In this document: piece by piece, positions 59,830-64,000 of the stretch | Layout of the letters: each line of letters opens with the position of its first letter | How positions within the stretch are numbered: position 1 is the stretch's first letter | From: Nocardia yamanashiensis NBRC 100130 | GTDB lineage: Bacteria; Actinomycetota; Actinomycetes; Mycobacteriales; Mycobacteriaceae | NCBI RefSeq assembly: GCF_001613325.1 | Contig: NZ_BDCD01000016.1 | Coordinates: 1 to 64,000 of the forward strand | Direction: 5' to 3' | Length of the DNA: 64,000 bases | Notes under the pieces: generated by a model | What the model saw: the letters and a program-made list of their open reading frames with translations, nothing else | Told to the model about the DNA's origin: nothing | The model's database searches: none | Translations under genes and position numbers: made by a program

Positions 59830-60837
59830 TCAGTTCAAGGCGTTCGCCCGCGCATTGCGTTCGACGCTGAAGAACGTCTTGTCGGTCGGCAGTTGCCAAT
59901 CCGCGCCGACGAAATAGCGCTTGGCGGTCTCGTCGCCGAAGGCCAGGTATTTCAGCCAGGCCACGCTGGCGCCCGCGGCCCGGTAGTTCTCGGGGGCGTC
60001 GACCGGCGAGAAATGGGTGACGCCGCGCGCATTGGCGATCCAGGACGGGGCATTGAACATGAGGTTGTACTGCCACCAGCGCACCCAGGCGAAATCGGGG
60101 ACGACGATATCGTTGTAGCCGGTGAGGAACAGGGTGGGGACGCCGATCAGCGCGCCCACCGCCAGCGGTCCGGGTTCGATGGCCAGCACGCCCGCGATGC
60201 GCAGCGACGGATCGATGAGCGCGGCGATCGCGGGGTAGAGGGTGCCCGCTTGCAGCGACGCCTGCCCGCCGCCGGAGTGTCCCGCGAAGAAGGTGCGGCT
60301 CAGGTCGATCCGGTCGTGCAGCGGTGAGGCGGCGTCGCGATCGGCCAGGATCGCGACGGCCAGGCCCAGGGTCGGCACATCCACCGTGGAGTTGAAGAAG
60401 TCGTAGGAGATGACCACGACGAACCCGTGGCTGGCGTACAGCCGGGCCAGCTGATCGTAATTGCCGGGCACGGACAGGATGCCGCCCGTCAGCACCACCA
60501 GGGGAGCCTCCGGAAGGTCGGCGATATCGGCCGGGTAGTAGGTGTTGACGCCGATCGGCGATTCCAGCCCGCCCGGAAACGCTTGCGTGCATTGCAATTC
60601 CGAGGCGTTGCCGAACACGGTGACGGTGATGTGGGCGATCATGCCGTACACCGACTGCTGGCACGGGTTCGTGGTGACCGGCGTCGCCACCTGATGCGGT
60701 CCCGGTGTGGCGTACAGGCTTTGGGCGGTGGCGGCGGGCGCGGGTTCGTCGGCGTACGCCAGCGTGGGCGCCGTGCACGCGGCGAAGGCCAGCAGCCCCA
60801 CGGCCGCAGCGGTTTTCAGAGTGGTGAACGTCCTCAT
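59830..60837 (-). CDS. Secreted alpha/beta hydrolase
   Basis: 335 aa. ATG 60837 has GGGGAGG ~8 bases upstream. The signal sequence (TLKTAAAVGLLAFAACTAPTLAYA) ends near residue 29; a Cys at position ~21 could also suggest a lipoprotein. The catalytic domain has PLVVLTGGILSVPGNYDQLARLYASHGF, the nucleophile Ser in FFAGHSGGGQASLQA near 170, the acid in PTLFLTGYNDIVVP, and a His in RGVTHFSP. The style is close to the cutinase/PETase-like and chlorophyllase-type esterases. The substrate, perhaps a lipid or polyester, is unknown. Confidence 0.88.
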   Translation of the reverse strand: MRTFTTLKTAAAVGLLAFAACTAPTLAYADEPAPAATAQSLYATPGPHQVATPVTTNPCQQSVYGMIAHITVTVFGNASELQCTQAFPGGLESPIGVNTYYPADIADLPEAPLVVLTGGILSVPGNYDQLARLYASHGFVVVISYDFFNSTVDVPTLGLAVAILADRDAASPLHDRIDLSRTFFAGHSGGGQASLQAGTLYPAIAALIDPSLRIAGVLAIEPGPLAVGALIGVPTLFLTGYNDIVVPDFAWVRWWQYNLMFNAPSWIANARGVTHFSPVDAPENYRAAGASVAWLKYLAFGDETAKRYFVGADWQLPTDKTFFSVERNARANALN

Positions 60838-60869
60838 CGTCGAGGGCCTCCCCTTGTCGTTCGAATTGT

Positions 60870-62270
60870 TCAGCGCGGCGTATTGCCGAGCCCTTGCGCC
60901 GCGGCGAGCACCTGGCCGCCGACATCGAGCAGCAGCTTGAAAACATCCACCGGCACCGGTTTCCCGTTGCACCACAACAGATTGCAGCCGGTCGAGGCGT
61001 ACGGCCCGACGCCCAGCAGGATCTGCGCGGCATTCACCGGATCGAGCAGCCGGGCGAGTTCGCCGAGATCCTTGGCCAGCGGCTTGCTCGGCGCCGGATA
61101 CCGGTACGGATCGTCGTAGGGTTCCCCGGGCACATCGGTGACCGCCGCGGACAGGCGGCGGAACAGCTCCTTGTTGTCCGGGTTGGAGGTTCCGGTCAGC
61201 AGCGCCTGCAGATTGCCGATCTCGATCTTGGCGGGCACACCGAGCCGCACGATCACCAGATCGCGGCTGGGCACCACCACCACGAACTGCCCGAGCGCGC
61301 CGGAGAAGGCGTAGGTGTCGCGCGGGGAACCGGTGAACACCGAGTGCTCGTACAGGGTCGCGGTCGGCACATCCACACCGCGATAGCTGTCACCGGCATT
61401 GAGCCACATGAGGAATCCGTACCCGGCATTGGCCGGGCTCGGAGTGGTGGCCTCGCGCAGGTAGTCCGCGTCGATCAACTGCTGCCCGCGCCAGGAACCG
61501 TTGTGCAGCATCAGGTTTCCGATGCGGGCCAGATCCGCCGGGCGCATGGCCAGCCCGCCGTTGACCGCGGTATTGCCGCTGCGGTCGCGCAGCCAGATCC
61601 AGTTCTCGCGATCGATTCCCAACGGGCCCATGAGTTCTCGCTGCACGAACTCCTGATAGTCGAGCCCGGTGCTGATCTCGATGATCTTCGGCAGCAGCGC
61701 CAGCACCGATTGCGCGTACTGGAAGGTGGTGCCCGGCTCGTACTCCGCGGGGGAGGCGAGGCTCTGCAGCACCTCGTCGGTCTGGATGCCCGCGATATCG
61801 GCGGGCCAGCTGAAGTGCAGGCCGGTGGACTGCGTGAGCACCTGGCGCACCGTGAGATTCGCGTGCGCGGCATCGGCCTGCGGGAAGAACCTGACCAGGG
61901 GATCGTCCACGCCGAAATAGCCGAGCGTGATCGCGCGCCCGACCGCCAGCGACGCCACCCCCTTGCTGGCGCTGGCCAAGGGCAGCGGCAGATTCCCGGT
62001 CGGGGTGCGCTCGCCGATCAGGCAGCCGTGCCGGTACACCTGCACCGCGTAGCCGCCCGCGCGCTGCCCGAAATCCAGGGCATCGGTCACCGCCGCCGCG
62101 TCCATGCCGGCCGCGCCCGCGTCCCGGCGTTCGAAGGCCTTGCCCGCCTCCGGTTCCGCGCACGCCCCGCTGTCCGCGGGCTCGGCCGGGGCGGGGGCCG
62201 CGGTCAGGGACAGGGCCGCGAAGGCGGCGATACCGAGCGCCGCTGCCCGGCTCGTGCGATGCAAACGCAT
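60870..62270 (-). CDS. Secreted serine hydrolase of the beta-lactamase (class C-like) family
   Basis: 466 aa. ATG 62270 with GAGGGG ~10 bases upstream is chosen; a TTG three codons earlier is too close to that site. The signal peptide (RAAALGIAAFAALSLTAAPAPA) ends near residue 29. The active-site motif SxxK is in PLASASKGVASLAVGRA near 98, the tyrosine motif in FQYAQSVLALLPK near 185, and the third element in YAFSGALGQFVVVVP near 325. This is the esterase/DD-peptidase-like branch (6-aminohexanoate hydrolase style), without a penicillinase signature. It lies 32 bases upstream of the secreted hydrolase gene and may be co-transcribed with it. Confidence 0.9.
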   Translation of the reverse strand: MRLHRTSRAAALGIAAFAALSLTAAPAPAEPADSGACAEPEAGKAFERRDAGAAGMDAAAVTDALDFGQRAGGYAVQVYRHGCLIGERTPTGNLPLPLASASKGVASLAVGRAITLGYFGVDDPLVRFFPQADAAHANLTVRQVLTQSTGLHFSWPADIAGIQTDEVLQSLASPAEYEPGTTFQYAQSVLALLPKIIEISTGLDYQEFVQRELMGPLGIDRENWIWLRDRSGNTAVNGGLAMRPADLARIGNLMLHNGSWRGQQLIDADYLREATTPSPANAGYGFLMWLNAGDSYRGVDVPTATLYEHSVFTGSPRDTYAFSGALGQFVVVVPSRDLVIVRLGVPAKIEIGNLQALLTGTSNPDNKELFRRLSAAVTDVPGEPYDDPYRYPAPSKPLAKDLGELARLLDPVNAAQILLGVGPYASTGCNLLWCNGKPVPVDVFKLLLDVGGQVLAAAQGLGNTPR

Positions 62271-62289
62271 GGACTTCAAACCCCTCGGC

Positions 62290-62307
62290 GGGCCGGTCGA
62301 CCGGCCC
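62290..62307. promoter_or_regulatory. 18-bp perfect palindrome upstream of the serine hydrolase
   Basis: GGGCCGGTCGACCGGCCC lies 20 bases before the serine hydrolase start, just beyond a TAGCTA -10-like box on the minus strand. It may be an operator or an mRNA leader hairpin. Confidence 0.4.
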
Positions 62308-62460
62308 GGTAGCTAACTGAGACTGCGTGGTGTCACATACCGTAGCCGGTGGTGACCGCCGACACAATGCACTGTCTGAGGCAATCCGCTCGACGGTGCT
62401 CGGCGCGGTACCGGAAATATCGGGTGACCGGTCGCGGACCGGTTGGAATCCCTACTGGTT

Positions 62461-62480
62461 AGGAGCCTTTCGGCTCTTTT
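62461..62480 (+). terminator. Short terminator-like hairpin before the NarI-like gene
   Basis: AGGAGCC/GGCTCTT pair around TTTC and are followed by TTTT. It lies ~70 bases before the next gene with no gene ending nearby on this strand, so it could be an attenuator in that gene's leader. It is flanked by three ACCGGT-containing sites. Confidence 0.4.
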
Positions 62481-62552
62481 CCAGCGACCGGTTCCGTGCG
62501 ACAGTAAGGTGCGCGTCGGGAGCGGATCCGAGGCGGGCAAGGAAAATCGACG

Positions 62553-63215
62553 ATGATGATCGCGTTATGGGTGCTGCTGCCCTACGGAGCCATCCTCTCG
62601 TGCGTGATCGGGCATCTCTGGCGCTATCGGCACGACGGGTTCCGTGATCACCTCTACGGGCCGCACATCGACCGCGCCGAACGCTTCGGCATCCACGCCT
62701 TCCGGATCGGCGTGCCCCTCCTGTTCGTCGCCCGCATCACCGAAGTCTTTGCCGCCGGACCGGATTCGCGACCCGAGGGCGGCATCCGGATCCTCGTCAT
62801 CGTGCTCCAGGTCGTCGCGATCCCCCTCGCCATGACGGGCGCCGCGCTCATCCTGGTGCCCCCGCTGATCGCCGCCGACGCCCGCCGGCGCGTCTCCGCG
62901 GTGGACCGGCTCACCCTGCCCGTGCTCGTCGCCACCGTGCTCTCGGCCATGCTGGTCACCTTCGACGCCACCCCCGGCGACGGCCGATACCGCAGTGCCG
63001 AAACGCTTTTCACCTGGTCGCGCTCGGTGCTGACGCTGCATCCGCAGCCCGCGGTGATGGCGCACGCCCCCGCGCTCTATCAGGCGCGCGGGCTCATCGT
63101 CATGCTGCTGATCGCCATCTGGCCGTACACCCGGCTGGCCGGCATCTTCAGCATTCCGGCCATCCGGATGCTGCGGCAGACCTCGCGGCTCGCCGTGCTC
63201 GCGGTCGCGCGCTGA
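62553..63215 (+). CDS. NarI-like membrane protein lacking haem ligands
   Basis: 220 aa with five membrane segments. AAGGAA lies 8 bases upstream. The order of landmarks follows the nitrate reductase gamma subunit: LLPYGAILSCVIGHLWRYRHD, FRIGVPLLFVARITEV, WSRSVLTLHPQPAVMAHAP and IWPYTRLAGIFSIP, against E. coli FHIGILGIFVGH, WAQSVVTFH and PFSRLIHIWSVP. The four His that bind the two b haems in NarI (56, 66, 187, 205) fall at Arg51, Arg61, Arg179 and Gly197 here, with the same 10- and 18-residue spacings. No narG, narH or narJ is adjacent. It is therefore probably a haem-free relative with a new role. Confidence 0.75.
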   Translation: MMIALWVLLPYGAILSCVIGHLWRYRHDGFRDHLYGPHIDRAERFGIHAFRIGVPLLFVARITEVFAAGPDSRPEGGIRILVIVLQVVAIPLAMTGAALILVPPLIAADARRRVSAVDRLTLPVLVATVLSAMLVTFDATPGDGRYRSAETLFTWSRSVLTLHPQPAVMAHAPALYQARGLIVMLLIAIWPYTRLAGIFSIPAIRMLRQTSRLAVLAVAR

Positions 63216-63221
63216 TAATTT
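63216..63221 (+). promoter_or_regulatory. Leaderless-type -10 box of the ECF41 sigma gene
   Basis: TAATTT, part of TGATAATTT, overlaps the end of the NarI-like gene and is followed by 7 bases before the ATG at 63229. Confidence 0.45.
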
Positions 63222-63228
63222 GGTCCGC

Positions 63229-64000
63229 ATGGCGGACTTCGGGGGAACTGACCAGTTCGCTCGGCTGCGCCCGCTGCTGTTCACCCTCGCCTACGAGATC
63301 CTGGGCAGCGCGGCCGATGCCGAAGACGTGCTGCAGGACAGCTATCTGCGCTGGAGCGCCGTCGACCAGGCGGCGGTGGAACATCCGCGTGCGTACCTGA
63401 CCCGGACGGTCACCCGGCAGGCGCTCAACCATTTGCGCACCACTTCCCGCCGCCGCGAGGACTACGTCGGCAGCTGGCTGCCCGAACCGATCCGCACCGA
63501 ACCCGATGCCGGACAGGATGTGCTGCTGGCCGAATCGGTGTCGATGGCCATGCTGCTGGTGCTGGAAACCCTCGCGCCCACCGAACGCGCGGTGTTCGTC
63601 CTCTCGGAGGTCTTCGGGCATTCGCTGGTCGAAATCGCCGACCTGATCGGCAAATCCGATGCCGCCGTGCGCCAGATCGCGCACCGCGCCCGAGCCCACG
63701 TGCAGGCCCGCCGCAAACGCTTCCATCCCGATGCCGCCACCGGCCGGGCGGTCGCGGGGCAATTCCTGCTGGCCGTCCGTACCGGCGACACCCGCGCGCT
63801 GCTGGAGCTGCTCGCACCCGATGTCGTGCAGATCTCCGACGGCGGCGGCAAGGTCAGCGCGGCCCGGCATCCCATCCTCGGCGCCGCGAAGGTCGCCCAG
63901 TTCGTCCTCGGCCTGCAGCGGAAATACCTGGCCGACACCGATTTCGAGGTCGCCGCCTACAACGCCCAGCCCGCCGTTCTCACCCGCGTCGGCGGCCGCC
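63229..64000 (+). CDS. ECF41-type RNA polymerase sigma factor (SigJ-like), cut by window end
   Basis: At least 257 aa; the 3' end is outside the window. Sigma2 is at residues ~8-75 (RLRPLLFTLAYEILGSAADAEDVLQDSYLRW, YLTRTVTRQALNHLR). Sigma4 is at ~105-160 (LAPTERAVFVLSEVFGHSLVEIADLIGKSDAAVRQIAHRARAHV). A SnoaL-like C-terminal domain follows with DGGGKVSAARHPILG, the element of ECF41 factors. In that group the C-terminal domain controls sigma activity and no separate anti-sigma factor is needed. ECF41 genes usually sit beside a carboxymuconolactone decarboxylase, oxidoreductase or epimerase target; none is visible upstream. Confidence 0.92.
   Translation, partial: MADFGGTDQFARLRPLLFTLAYEILGSAADAEDVLQDSYLRWSAVDQAAVEHPRAYLTRTVTRQALNHLRTTSRRREDYVGSWLPEPIRTEPDAGQDVLLAESVSMAMLLVLETLAPTERAVFVLSEVFGHSLVEIADLIGKSDAAVRQIAHRARAHVQARRKRFHPDAATGRAVAGQFLLAVRTGDTRALLELLAPDVVQISDGGGKVSAARHPILGAAKVAQFVLGLQRKYLADTDFEVAAYNAQPAVLTRVGGR

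Noticed and set aside
1..64000. CRISPR arrays, IS elements, tRNA or rRNA genes, replication origin
   Set aside because: No regularly spaced repeats, transposase motifs, cloverleaf sequences or DnaA-box clusters were seen on reading; the RGG and SRGG repeats are protein-coding.

Overview
The window is a high-GC actinobacterial chromosome segment, most likely from Nocardia. Rhodococcus or another mycolate-forming relative is less likely but possible. Genes from 180 to 23798 follow the order of the Mycobacterium tuberculosis Rv1691-Rv1713 block. The right end carries a secreted mycolyltransferase-like esterase. No mobile element, CRISPR array, tRNA or rRNA gene was recognised. All family names come from reading translated sequence by eye; no database search was run.

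Region 1 (1-23.9 kb) is conserved housekeeping. It holds an RGG-repeat/TPR protein, a HAD phosphatase, the tight tlyA-nadK-recN run, steA-steB (cell separation / copper-related envelope pair), pyrG-NUDIX, xerD, and an overlapping operon parA-like-scpA-scpB-rluB-cmk-der. This operon joins chromosome segregation, rRNA pseudouridylation, nucleotide supply and ribosome assembly. A small accessory insert (8.7-10.9 kb) holds a TetR regulator, a SnoaL-like protein, a tiny secreted protein and an SRPBCC protein.

Region 2 (23.9-34.6 kb) is mixed accessory metabolism and transport: a TetR-controlled drug-type ABC exporter, a polytopic membrane protein, an acyltransferase facing a cytochrome P450, a divergent LysR/MFS pair, an acetyltransferase-like protein and a 3-hydroxybutyryl-CoA dehydrogenase.

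Region 3 (35.1-46.0 kb) is an isoprenoid supply cluster: three polyprenyl synthase-family genes (one with degraded aspartate motifs), ispH, dxs, ispG and a ferredoxin/ferredoxin reductase fusion able to feed electrons to the two Fe-S enzymes. A GH76 glycosidase follows at once. No terpene cyclase is recognisable here, so the end product is unknown.

Region 4 (46.0-53.4 kb) holds a VOC protein, an AcoR-type activator lacking the sigma-54 contact motif, two tandem paralogous PucR-type regulators and a divergent long-chain acyl-CoA synthetase.

Region 5 (53.6-58.6 kb) is a compact four-gene biosynthetic operon (ThDP enzyme, SRPBCC protein, KAS III-like enzyme with an altered active site, PLP aminotransferase) followed by an OhrR-type redox sensor. 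It is the best candidate in the window for an undescribed small-molecule pathway.

Region 6 (58.7-64.0 kb) has three exported hydrolases, a NarI-like membrane protein that has lost all four haem-ligand positions, and an ECF41-type sigma factor cut by the window end. At least seven genes in the window have a TANNNT -10 box only 6-8 bases before the start codon, which suggests leaderless transcripts.
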